7,462 nucleotides of DNA from Vallitaleaceae bacterium (GTDB taxonomy: Bacteria > Bacillota > Clostridia > Lachnospirales > Vallitaleaceae), in NCBI GenBank assembly GCA_027858555.1, contig JAQICP010000013.1:1-7462 (forward strand). The letters run 5' to 3'. Below, piece by piece: positions 1 to 6,588 of the stretch; position 1 is the first letter of the stretch, and the number at the start of each line of letters is the position of its first letter. Position numbers and translations under genes: made by a program. The notes under the pieces were generated by a model, which saw nothing but the letters and a program-made list of their open reading frames with translations, did not search any database and was not told the DNA's origin.

Positions 1-119
1 GATATAATTATTTCATTCTGATTATATCAAAAATCCATTAAATTGTCTAAATGAGCTTTTCTTTAGTTTTTAGATAATGTTTCAAAGCGATATGTATGGT
101 TATAATAAGCATACTCATA
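1..119. other. AT-rich intergenic stretch, nothing recognised
   Basis: I find no reading frame, RNA gene or convincing promoter here. A TATAAT at 101-106 has no acceptable -35 at normal spacing and would fire straight into the hairpin at 120-159. Any gene that this hairpin terminates must lie left of the window. Confidence 0.5.
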
Positions 120-159
120 ATAAATAAGACGCCGAGGCTATACTTGGCATCTTATTTAT
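120..159. terminator. Hairpin, probable bidirectional intrinsic terminator
   Basis: Bases 121-136 pair with 143-158 (16 positions, one C/A mismatch and one G-T wobble) around a six-base loop at 137-142. The outer stem is A-rich on the left and T-rich on the right on either strand, as in bidirectional intrinsic terminators, although neither side has a long pure T run. Its upstream gene would lie outside the window. That it terminates transcription is inferred; the stem itself is directly visible. Confidence 0.55.
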
Positions 160-187
160 GCTTATATACAATATTTTTATATGTAGG

Positions 188-390
188 GCAACTAGAATCC
201 AAGTTGCCAGCGTTAATGAAACAGGCGAACTTTATAATACCATTTCAGAACGAATCAATCATATAAACAGTATCATAACTACAATTTCAGTAAGCTTCAT
301 GAGATGGAAGTTAATAGAAGTGACGTTATGCACGTAATGGAATCTTTAGCTTCAACCGCTACACAAAATGCTGCTAGTTCCAAACAATAA
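188..390 (+). pseudogene. Decayed 3' fragment of a methyl-accepting chemotaxis protein gene
   Basis: Two adjacent frames read as the C-terminal part of an MCP signalling coiled coil. The first (about 188-289) gives ATRIQVASVNETGELYNTIS followed by ERINHINSIITTIS. After a shift near 287-292, the next frame (292-390) gives KLHEMEVNRSDVMHVMESLA, then STATQNAASSKQ and TAA. The heptad-like spacing and the 'ESLAS.A.QNAAS' stretch are typical of the region after the signalling tip in MCPs, where intact proteins usually continue with TEE/SAS-like residues; here a stop cuts it. There is no start codon, RBS, sensor domain, HAMP domain or signalling tip. This looks like a scar left by deletion of a chemoreceptor gene. 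The assignment rests on pattern recognition of a short stretch, so it is moderate. Confidence 0.55.
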
Positions 391-406
391 CGCATATATA
401 TAATTC

Positions 407-435
407 TTTATTTTATACCCCATATCCTATATAAT
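407..435 (+). promoter_or_regulatory. Candidate sigma-A promoter of the nucleoid-associated protein gene
   Basis: A perfect TATAAT lies at 430-435. The best -35 at 17-base spacing is TTTATT (407-412), which matches only three of six consensus positions. Transcription would start near 442, giving a leader of about 36 bases. The -10 is good and the -35 weak, and the region is AT-rich, so this is tentative. Confidence 0.35.
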
Positions 436-467
436 TGATTAGTACTGCAATAACTAACATTACCGAT

Positions 468-472
468 GGGAG
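468..472 (+). promoter_or_regulatory. Ribosome binding site that selects ATG 478 over ATG 466
   Basis: GGGAG (core GGAG, 469-472) lies five bases before the ATG at 478. The in-frame ATG at 466 overlaps this site and has no purine-rich sequence upstream, so the downstream ATG is the likely start and the protein loses four residues (MGVP). Confidence 0.6.
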
Positions 473-477
473 TCCCT

Positions 478-1491
478 ATGTTTTACCAAGAAGAAACCAC
501 CATTAAAGAAATGATTGTCCATATATTAGATCCTTTTATGATGACACCGATCTTTTCACACCAGATCATCGAATCATCTCCACATGCTTTAGATTTTTTT
601 CTACCACACATTATTAAGCTACTTAATGATGATCAGATAAAATCCTGCCGTTTTTCAGAAGAACAAAACATGTTCCTTGGCTATATAAAGGATTATCAAT
701 CTGAAAAGACAGACCTAATTACTACGTCCGTGAATATCGGCGAAAAATTATTTGCTATTATGCAAAACAATCCAGATATCCCTGCCGCTGACCTGGCTGT
801 CATTAGATTTCTTAACAAATCAGTCCCCTATCTTGCACTACTCAAGCTTAACTATCAAAAGTCCTATATTCATGATTCCGATTATGAAGCAGAACAACTG
901 TGTAATCACATTTTAGAATACAGAACATCTCTGCCTAGTCCATCACAAAGGATTAACGAAGGTGTTGTAATCAACCTTCATGACCTATCTATTCAGGTCG
1001 TTGAAAAATCATATCTGGTTGATGGCTTAAAGCAACCTTATCTATCCAATATACTGTTAAAATGCGCTACTGGTCTATCTTCAAAAGAACAACTGAATAT
1101 AGTCAAGCAAACTACCAATCAGATCAGTAAAAAGTATTTTAATGATGACCCTGAAAAAAAGATCACCTTGAACAAAGAACTATATGAAGCTATCGGGGAA
1201 GACGGTATGATTCAACTTGATACCTATGCTAATAAAGTGTTTCGACATACACCTGAAGTCAAAGAGCAATTCATGGAAACCATGGAAAAGAAGGGTCTAG
1301 ATAAGCCTACTGTCACTTTACAAGAAAAAACTATTGCCAAGGCTTTCACCAAGCAAAAAATACGCACTGATGAAGGCGTCGAGATTACCATACCTATGGC
1401 ATTTTACAACGATCCAAGTAAGATGGAGATCTTAACAGATTCTACTGGTAGAATAACTATCACAATTAAGGATGTCAACAAAATCATGTAA
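478..1491 (+). CDS. Nucleoid-associated protein, NdpA/YejK (37-kDa) family
   Basis: A predicted 337-residue cytoplasmic DNA-associated protein. The family is named for E. coli YejK/NdpA, a nucleoid protein of about 335 residues; the role in Firmicutes is not established. I recognise the family by its overall layout: an opening like 'IVHILDP....P.FS' (about 13-27), 'DLAVIRF' followed by 'LALLKLNYQKSYIH' (about 105-132), 'LPSPSQRINEGVVINL' (152-167), and a C-terminal 'EGVEITIP...Y.DPSKMEI' leading to 'GRITITIKD' (about 299-332). No signal peptide or membrane segment is seen. Length fits the family, so it appears intact. The start is placed at 478 because of the RBS. The gene is alone on its strand, follows a chemoreceptor scar, and converges with dinB, with 33 bases between stop codons and no visible terminator. 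The family call is fairly firm; the biological role is unknown here. Confidence 0.85.
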   Translation: MFYQEETTIKEMIVHILDPFMMTPIFSHQIIESSPHALDFFLPHIIKLLNDDQIKSCRFSEEQNMFLGYIKDYQSEKTDLITTSVNIGEKLFAIMQNNPDIPAADLAVIRFLNKSVPYLALLKLNYQKSYIHDSDYEAEQLCNHILEYRTSLPSPSQRINEGVVINLHDLSIQVVEKSYLVDGLKQPYLSNILLKCATGLSSKEQLNIVKQTTNQISKKYFNDDPEKKITLNKELYEAIGEDGMIQLDTYANKVFRHTPEVKEQFMETMEKKGLDKPTVTLQEKTIAKAFTKQKIRTDEGVEITIPMAFYNDPSKMEILTDSTGRITITIKDVNKIM

Positions 1492-1524
1492 CTCATATGG
1501 CTTCTATTCATTGCCAAGTTGATT

Positions 1525-2739
1525 CTACTCGGACAATTTATTTTTGTTCTTAAAACCTCTATAATCTAGAAGTCCACCCCTAACTACAGCATCATACCCA
1601 AATTTTTCTCTTATGAGGTCAACCATATCGTCAACTGGTCTGACCTCATTTTCTTGGTCAAAAAGTGACATCTGCACCGGCTTATCCACATCAATATTAG
1701 ACATGGTAACACCTATCAACCGAATTCCTTTGTCGCCTTTATTAATACGCATGAGATCGTAAGCTACTTCGAATATCTCATCTGTAGAATCCGTAGGTTG
1801 ATTAATGGTCCTTGCTCGTGTTATTACCTCAAAGTCATTAAACTTAATCTTGATATTAATAGTCCTACCCTTAAATTCTTTTTTCCTGAGGCGGTAAGCT
1901 ACCTTGTCTGAAAGGTAAAGCAATTCTTTTTTTATGGCTTCAAGTTCATATATATCTTTGCTAAAAGTGATTTCATTACCAACACTTTTCATATCTGATG
2001 GGTCTGATGGCATTAGCATATCACTCGATCTGCCATTTGCAGATGCTAGCATATGATTGGCACCTAGCCCGCCAAACTGTTCGGTAAGTGCATTCTGATC
2101 AGCCCTTGCTAAATCACCAATCGTTCTTATACCTAGTGTTTCAAGTTTTGGTACGGTTTTCTTACCGATACCATATAATTCTCCTACGGGTAGTGGCCAT
2201 AACTTCTTAGCTATCTCATCCTGATATAAGGTGGTGATACCCATGGGTTTTTTCATGTCTGAGGCCATCTTTGCCAATAATTTATTGAATGATATGCCAA
2301 CAGAACACCCCAAATCAAGTTCCTTATATATCCTCTCTTGTATTAATTTAGCCGCTTGAATTGGTTTACCAAAGAGATGCTCAGTTCCAGTCATATCAAG
2401 AAATGCTTCATCTATGGATAGTTGCTCCTTAAGCGGCGTATAATCATCAAATATTGACATGACTTTTTTAGACATATCGCTGTATATCCCCATAGTTGAT
2501 TTTACTATAATTGCTTTTGGGCACAGTTTTAAAGCCGTAAAAAGCGGCATAGTGGTTTTTACCCCGAATTTCTTGGCTTCATAGCTACAGGCGAGTACTA
2601 TGCCTGATCTTCTACTAGGATCACCGCCTACTATAATCGGCTTGTTTTTCAGATCAGGATTTACAACCTGCTCACATGAAGCAAAAAAAGCATTCATATC
2701 AATATGAAATATAGTTCTTTCAATAGGTTCCTTAATCAT
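1525..2739 (-). CDS. dinB: DNA polymerase IV (Y-family translesion polymerase)
   Basis: An error-prone template-directed DNA polymerase that copies past lesions. The 404 residues follow the family order. The palm/fingers start with 'FHIDMNAFFASCE' (11-23), with metal-binding D14 and probable steric-gate F19. 'YSDMS' (86-90) and 'SIDEAFLDMTGT' (108-119) follow, with catalytic D110 and E111. The thumb carries a helix-hairpin-helix 'LYGIGKKTVPKLETLGIRT' (188-206). The little finger spans about 248-350. 'QMSLF' (356-360) fits the beta-clamp binding motif, and a short tail follows. Length is normal and all key residues are present, so it should be active. The ATG at 2739 is the only reasonable start, since the next Met (M15) is inside the catalytic motif; its GGAGGG lies unusually close. 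No LexA/DinR-type box is seen upstream. It is downstream of fruK behind a hairpin terminator and has no clear promoter of its own. Confidence 0.97.
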   Translation of the reverse strand: MIKEPIERTIFHIDMNAFFASCEQVVNPDLKNKPIIVGGDPSRRSGIVLACSYEAKKFGVKTTMPLFTALKLCPKAIIVKSTMGIYSDMSKKVMSIFDDYTPLKEQLSIDEAFLDMTGTEHLFGKPIQAAKLIQERIYKELDLGCSVGISFNKLLAKMASDMKKPMGITTLYQDEIAKKLWPLPVGELYGIGKKTVPKLETLGIRTIGDLARADQNALTEQFGGLGANHMLASANGRSSDMLMPSDPSDMKSVGNEITFSKDIYELEAIKKELLYLSDKVAYRLRKKEFKGRTINIKIKFNDFEVITRARTINQPTDSTDEIFEVAYDLMRINKGDKGIRLIGVTMSNIDVDKPVQMSLFDQENEVRPVDDMVDLIREKFGYDAVVRGGLLDYRGFKNKNKLSE

Positions 2740-2741
2740 AA

Positions 2742-2747
2742 CCCTCC
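2742..2747 (-). promoter_or_regulatory. dinB ribosome binding site, closely spaced and fused to a terminator tail
   Basis: On the minus strand GGAGGG is followed by only TT before the ATG (three bases after the GGAGG core), shorter than the usual five to nine. Its 5' edge directly touches the six-U run of the hairpin at 2748-2776. The spacing suggests modest translation. Confidence 0.7.
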
Positions 2748-2776
2748 AAAAAATAGAGCCAGTACACCTAGCTCTA
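2748..2776 (-). terminator. Intrinsic terminator/attenuator between fruK and dinB
   Basis: On the minus strand, six bases after the fruK stop, TAGAGCTAG pairs with CTGGCTCTA (2768-2776 with 2754-2762), a nine-pair stem with one G-U wobble and the five-base loop GTGTA. A run of six T (2748-2753) follows. This is a standard Rho-independent terminator for fruK. Because dinB starts only eight bases beyond the U run, a dinB transcript has to begin upstream of the hairpin, so it would also act as an attenuator for dinB. Confidence 0.75.
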
Positions 2777-2781
2777 ACGCA

Positions 2782-3711
2782 TTAATATGAGATGATATTA
2801 ATTTCCTTTAGAATACTGGCGAGTAGCGAGTGATCCAATGTCTGATTGGCTTCAGTCATAACGGCAAGGGTACCACAAGCTGAACCATATTTTAAACAAG
2901 TGCTTAAATCATAACCTTCAGATAACCCGTGGATGAAACCACCAACCATAGAGTCTCCTGCACCTACTGTATTTTTAACATCCACTTCAACTGGTTCTGC
3001 CTTATGTGCTTCATCTTTTGAAACTAATATAGCGCCATCTTTTCCAAGTGATACCAACACCAATGTAATACCGTAGTCAGCAATCATCTTTCTTGCTATC
3101 TTAATAACTTTCTCATCTGTATCGATGGTCGTGTTAAATGCATGTTCTAATTCATGAATATTGGGCTTAATCATATAGGGTGATGATTTGATGCCTTGAA
3201 TAAGTAACTCGCCATCCGCATCTAGAACAGTCCTTACTTTATCACGGACCATATCAATTAAATTCTTATATGTATCGTCAGTTAACCCATTTGGCAAACT
3301 GCCACTAAATACCATATAGCTGGAATCATTGGCATAATTCATCATTTTTTCAACAAATGACTTGTATTGGAATTCATTAATGGTACATCCTGATTCGTTA
3401 ATATTAGTAGTAATATCCTTATCTAATTCAACGATTACCACATTAGTCCTTGTCATAGCTTCAACCAATACAAAATCATGTTCAACATTATCTTTTTTTA
3501 ATAACCGAAAGGTATCTTCAGTGTTTTCCTCTCCGATAAAGCCTAGGGCAATGGTCTTTTCATAAAATTGATGTAATACTTTAGATACATTAATACCTTT
3601 GCCACCGATATCTTCTCTTCCTCTGTTGATTCGATTAACCTCACCATATTCTAATCCATTTATTAGAATCGTCCTGTCAATGGCAGGATTCAACGTTACT
3701 GTCGTTATCAT
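2782..3711 (-). CDS. fruK: 1-phosphofructokinase (PfkB/ribokinase family)
   Basis: A predicted cytoplasmic sugar-phosphate kinase; FruK uses ATP to convert fructose 1-phosphate to fructose 1,6-bisphosphate. The 309 residues match the FruK/LacC branch: 'TLNPAIDRT' at the N terminus (6-14), 'GGKGINVSKVL' (36-46), 'FSGSLPNG' (135-142), 'IKPNIHEL' (181-188), and the anion-hole and catalytic segment 'NTVGAGDSMVGGF' (247-259), with D253 as catalytic base. The start is supported by AAGGGG (3718-3723 on the plus strand) six bases upstream of the ATG. Unlike many fruK genes it has no adjacent fructose PTS transporter (fruA) or fruR regulator in the window, so the substrate is less certain; tagatose-6-phosphate kinase (LacC) is the main alternative because the two share all these motifs. 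The gene appears to be its own transcription unit, ending at the hairpin at 2748-2776. Confidence 0.85.
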   Translation of the reverse strand: MITTVTLNPAIDRTILINGLEYGEVNRINRGREDIGGKGINVSKVLHQFYEKTIALGFIGEENTEDTFRLLKKDNVEHDFVLVEAMTRTNVVIVELDKDITTNINESGCTINEFQYKSFVEKMMNYANDSSYMVFSGSLPNGLTDDTYKNLIDMVRDKVRTVLDADGELLIQGIKSSPYMIKPNIHELEHAFNTTIDTDEKVIKIARKMIADYGITLVLVSLGKDGAILVSKDEAHKAEPVEVDVKNTVGAGDSMVGGFIHGLSEGYDLSTCLKYGSACGTLAVMTEANQTLDHSLLASILKEINIISY

Positions 3712-3724
3712 ATAATACCCCTTT

Positions 3725-3743
3725 CGGTTCTAATTCTAGACCG
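3725..3743 (-). promoter_or_regulatory. Small hairpin in the fruK leader next to the RBS
   Basis: On the minus strand CGGTCTA pairs with TAGaACCG around a GAAT loop: seven pairs with one bulged A. It ends one base before the fruK ribosome binding site, so it could influence translation. The surrounding leader (3721-3780) is about half G+C, richer than its neighbours. Any regulatory effect is inferred. Confidence 0.35.
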
Positions 3744-3786
3744 GCCTCGACCATGCACTTTCTGCCAGTATCCACTGTACTTCCTT

Positions 3787-3816
3787 ATTATATCAAAAAA
3801 AAAGATTAGGTGTATA
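3787..3816 (-). promoter_or_regulatory. Candidate fruK promoter overlapping the upstream terminator
   Basis: On the minus strand TATAAT (3787-3792) lies 18 bases after TATACA (3811-3816), which matches TTGACA at four of six positions. The -35 falls in the loop of the preceding gene's terminator. Transcription would start near 3780, giving a leader of about 70 bases with the hairpin at 3725-3743. Confidence 0.45.
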
Positions 3817-3827
3817 CCCAATCTTTT
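3795..3827 (-). terminator. Intrinsic terminator of the GH3 gene
   Basis: On the minus strand AAAGATTGGGT pairs with ACCTAATCTTT (3816-3826 with 3801-3811), eleven pairs with one G-U wobble and a four-base ATAC loop, running into a stretch of nine T (3795-3803). It lies about 26 bases after the GH3 stop codon. This is the strongest terminator in the window. Confidence 0.85.
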
Positions 3828-3852
3828 CTAATCTATATTATAATAGGACTAA

Positions 3853-5796
3853 TTACTCCATTGTAAGGCCGTAGCCTAGTTCAAACAGTAACTCTGGGTT
3901 GTTTATCCCAATATCATCAACTGACATATACCAAGGCATTGGTAATGTACCACTAAAGTCTCTATTGCCAACCAATACATCAGCAACACCATCACCTTCG
4001 GTGCCTGGTAAATAACACATGACTACTGCGTCCCAGTCATTAATGAATTCATCTATTAATACTTGTCTACCTGCAACAATGAGCGCCACTACAGGTTTGT
4101 TCCATGATTTGGCTAAGTCAATAGCTTCTTGATTACCTGACAGGCCAAAGCTACCCACTATGGACAGATCCATTGTGTCACCTTGCATCTCTGCATAAGG
4201 TTTCTCTCCAATTGCTAGAATCATCACATCCGCTTCATTCATTCTATCCTTATTAGTAATGATTTCAATGTCCATTTCAGCTCCATAGCTTTCAAGACCT
4301 TCTAATATAGTCGTACCGTTCATCCACTCACTACCGCTCACCTTATCGGTACTACCTTGCCATGTTCTTGTCCAACCACCGGACTGTACCCCAATATCAT
4401 CGATTGCAGGACCATAAGCAAATACTTTTTGACCAGCTTGTAAAGGTAATACTTGCATTTCATTTTTAAGTAGAACTAAACTTTCTGATACCAGTTCTTT
4501 TGCTAATGCTCTATAACCATCTGAGCCTAAACTATCAGCCACAGTTACGATATTCTCACCATATGGGTCTTCGAATAAACCTGCGTTCATTTTAACAGTT
4601 AAGATGCGCCTATTGGCATCTTGCAATCGCTCTAATGATATATCACCATTGTCATAAGCTGACAACATAGCCATAAAAACTTCAGTAAAATTATACGGTT
4701 GCATCAACATGTCTATGCCCGCATTAATGGATACGGCGACTTTATCTTCTAATGATGGATAAGGTAGGGCATTAATGCCTTCCCAATCTGAAACAACCAG
4801 CCCTTCAAAACCCATTTCACCTTTTAATACATCGTTAATCAGATAGCCATTTTCATGCATATGTAAACCATTAAACCTGGAAAATGAGATCATCACCGTA
4901 TCAACACCTGCATCAACCAAGACTTTGTATGGTGCCAGTTGGGTTTCCCTAAAGGCTTCTTCTGACATAATGGTATCACCACGGTCAATGATATTCCCAC
5001 CATCTCCAGTGCCATAAGCTACAGCGCCATCACCAGCATAATGCTTTGCCGTCCCCACCACACCTGCATCCTGTAAGCCTTGCATATAGGCTAGTCCTAG
5101 GTTAGTAACAATCACTGAATCTGATGAATAACTTTCATAAGTCCGTCCCCATCTAGGATCTGCACTGATCGCTACACATGGTGAAAAGTTCCATAGGATA
5201 TTGGTCAGTTTCATCTCGTCACCAACAGCCAAACCCATTTCATAGATTAGTGCCTCATTATTAGCTGCGCCCAGTCCAATATTGTGAGGATAGATGACCG
5301 CCTCTTTCACATTAGAATGACCATGAACGGCATCGATACCATACAGCATGGGGATTGCTAGGGTTGTCTCCATTGCTGCTGTTTGTAGGGTTGTTATTAG
5401 TTCTTGCCACGCTTCAATAGTATTGTTGCCCGGGACAGAACCACCACCACTAAGTACACTGCCCAGTTTATAAGTCGTCATACTATAAGCACTGACTGCT
5501 GACATCTCGCCTTGAATCATCTGCCCGATCATATCTTCGACGGTCATATTTGAAAGCAGGCTACTCACACGTTCTTGTACGGGTAGGGCACTATCCATAT
5601 ATCTAAGGTCTATATTAATTGTTTCATCTTGATCTATATCCCCAGTTGCTTCAGCTTGGGTATCCTCATCTGCATTCGAGTCAATTGTGTTCTCTGTGTA
5701 GGAATCACTTTCGTTACTACTGTCAGTCGATTCAGATTCACAACCAACTACCATCAACATCATTATTACCAATAAAAAACTAATCCATCTTTTCAT
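3853..5796 (-). CDS. Secreted lipoprotein glycoside hydrolase family 3 (exo-beta-glucosidase/glucanase type)
   Basis: A 647-residue enzyme predicted to release glucose from beta-glucans or beta-glucosides at the outer face of the membrane. The N terminus is a lipoprotein signal with lipobox VVGC, lipidated Cys 19. An acidic, Ser/Asp/Glu-rich linker follows (20-62). The GH3 barrel (about 65-410) contains 'GIDAVHGHSNV' (153-163), 'ADPRWGRTYES' (212-222), 'AKHYAGDG' (250-257) and 'VVSDWEG' (334-340), with D337 as nucleophile. The second domain (about 430-647) has 'GGWTRTWQG' (473-481), 'GEKPYAEMQGD' (530-540), with E536 the likely acid/base by comparison with barley ExoI-type enzymes, and 'LPGTEGDGVADVL' (596-608). 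Catalytic residues are all present, so it should be active. The barrel-side Trp of the barley-type substrate clamp ('SSWNG') is Phe here ('SRFNG', F308). GAGGAG lies seven bases before the ATG, and the gene has its own promoter and terminator. Confidence 0.93.
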   Translation of the reverse strand: MKRWISFLLVIMMLMVVGCESESTDSSNESDSYTENTIDSNADEDTQAEATGDIDQDETINIDLRYMDSALPVQERVSSLLSNMTVEDMIGQMIQGEMSAVSAYSMTTYKLGSVLSGGGSVPGNNTIEAWQELITTLQTAAMETTLAIPMLYGIDAVHGHSNVKEAVIYPHNIGLGAANNEALIYEMGLAVGDEMKLTNILWNFSPCVAISADPRWGRTYESYSSDSVIVTNLGLAYMQGLQDAGVVGTAKHYAGDGAVAYGTGDGGNIIDRGDTIMSEEAFRETQLAPYKVLVDAGVDTVMISFSRFNGLHMHENGYLINDVLKGEMGFEGLVVSDWEGINALPYPSLEDKVAVSINAGIDMLMQPYNFTEVFMAMLSAYDNGDISLERLQDANRRILTVKMNAGLFEDPYGENIVTVADSLGSDGYRALAKELVSESLVLLKNEMQVLPLQAGQKVFAYGPAIDDIGVQSGGWTRTWQGSTDKVSGSEWMNGTTILEGLESYGAEMDIEIITNKDRMNEADVMILAIGEKPYAEMQGDTMDLSIVGSFGLSGNQEAIDLAKSWNKPVVALIVAGRQVLIDEFINDWDAVVMCYLPGTEGDGVADVLVGNRDFSGTLPMPWYMSVDDIGINNPELLFELGYGLTME

Positions 5797-5838
5797 AATA
5801 ACACTCCTCTATAATATGTTTTAATCTATAAGCATCAT

Positions 5839-5867
5839 ATTATACATGTGTGAATATCATATGAAAA
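5839..5867 (-). promoter_or_regulatory. Sigma-A promoter of the GH3 lipoprotein gene
   Basis: On the minus strand TTTTCA (5862-5867) and TATAAT (5839-5844) are separated by 17 bases. The -35 matches four of six positions and the -10 is perfect. Transcription would start near 5832, about 36 bases before the ATG. No clear catabolite-repression (cre) site was seen. Confidence 0.65.
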
Positions 5868-5895
5868 TTGGATTTGTTAGGAAATATAACTTGCT

Positions 5896-6576
5896 TTATT
5901 TATTATCTACTCTGTAACCTACTACTATCTCACCACTATACTCAGGTCCGATGTATATATAATCACCATCCAACTGATATGAGACATCCTGGCTGATAAA
6001 TACCAGTTCACCTGGTACTCTTATGTAAGTGGAAACATTTTCAGAAGTAAACACATCAACATTCACATCAATATCTTGCATCAACTCATCTAATGTCACT
6101 GTTCGCTCGTCCTTAAAATAGCTGAGTGGTGTTTCTTCATAAAAAGCAGCATAATCGCCATCGTAAAAATAATCAATCATTTCTCTGAGGGTAACGCCTT
6201 CACCTAAATAAAACAAATCATCTTCCTTGATATATGTAGTGAACCGTTCAAGTGCGCCCAAACTATTTAATTCATAATACAGATGATCTCTTTCTACAAA
6301 TTTGATATCAGATGCGTTCCCATCCAATTGGTAGACAACTATGGCAATATCATTTTCGCCCTTATTAGTCACACTAATGACCCCTTCATTTACTACAGGA
6401 TTAAGCTCACTATTAGAGGCGCCTATAGCTATTACTTGACCCGGTATATAAAAAGAAGATGTGTAGCCATTACCAATTAAGTCAAATATAGCCAATTCAT
6501 AATCTTGATATAGCAAGTAATCTTCATATGAAAGCACCTGACCAGTCGCCACATCTTTCATATTGTATTGCTGCAT
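5896..6576 (-). CDS. C-terminal segment of the split lipoprotein (unknown function)
   Basis: An open segment of 226 codons counted from the first ATG after the amber codon; it is open back to 6588. No Shine-Dalgarno sequence precedes this ATG, so independent translation is doubtful. Composition is acidic with many Tyr, Asp and Glu and no membrane span. Two stretches resemble each other: residues 39-86, with 'SFYIPGQVIAIG' leading to 'IAIVVYQLDG', and residues 181-226, with 'STYIRVPGELVFIS' leading to 'GEIVVGYRVDN'. Both look like short beta-sandwich-type modules of about 46-48 residues. Between them lies an acidic, probably helical stretch ('VTLREMIDYFYDGDYAAFYE', 128-147). The intact coding quality suggests that purifying selection acted until recently. 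No enzyme motif is visible; a surface binding role is possible but not shown. Confidence 0.55.
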   Translation of the reverse strand: MQQYNMKDVATGQVLSYEDYLLYQDYELAIFDLIGNGYTSSFYIPGQVIAIGASNSELNPVVNEGVISVTNKGENDIAIVVYQLDGNASDIKFVERDHLYYELNSLGALERFTTYIKEDDLFYLGEGVTLREMIDYFYDGDYAAFYEETPLSYFKDERTVTLDELMQDIDVNVDVFTSENVSTYIRVPGELVFISQDVSYQLDGDYIYIGPEYSGEIVVGYRVDNK

Positions 6577-6588
6577 GTAATTTTCAAT

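Noticed and set aside
101..106. TATAAT as a promoter for a small RNA ending at the 120-159 hairpin
   Set aside because: The hexamer at -35 distance (TGTTTC) does not resemble a -35, and there is no TGn extension.
466..477. ATG at 466 as the start of the nucleoid-associated protein
   Set aside because: It overlaps the only ribosome binding site, which is correctly spaced for ATG 478.
2740..2781. LexA/DinR box upstream of dinB
   Set aside because: No CGAAC-N4-GTTCG-like sequence in the gap; only the terminator and RBS are there.
3362..3565. Open frame of 67 codons on the plus strand
   Set aside because: It lies wholly antisense to fruK, has no RBS, and its composition follows the opposite strand; a shadow.
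5837..5857. ATATT/AATAT inverted repeat over the GH3 promoter as an operator
   Set aside because: Only five A/T pairs per arm with no symmetry in the 11 central bases; expected by chance in such AT-rich DNA.
6283..6480. Open frame of 65 codons on the plus strand
   Set aside because: Antisense to the C-terminal part of the split lipoprotein gene, with no RBS or recognisable protein.
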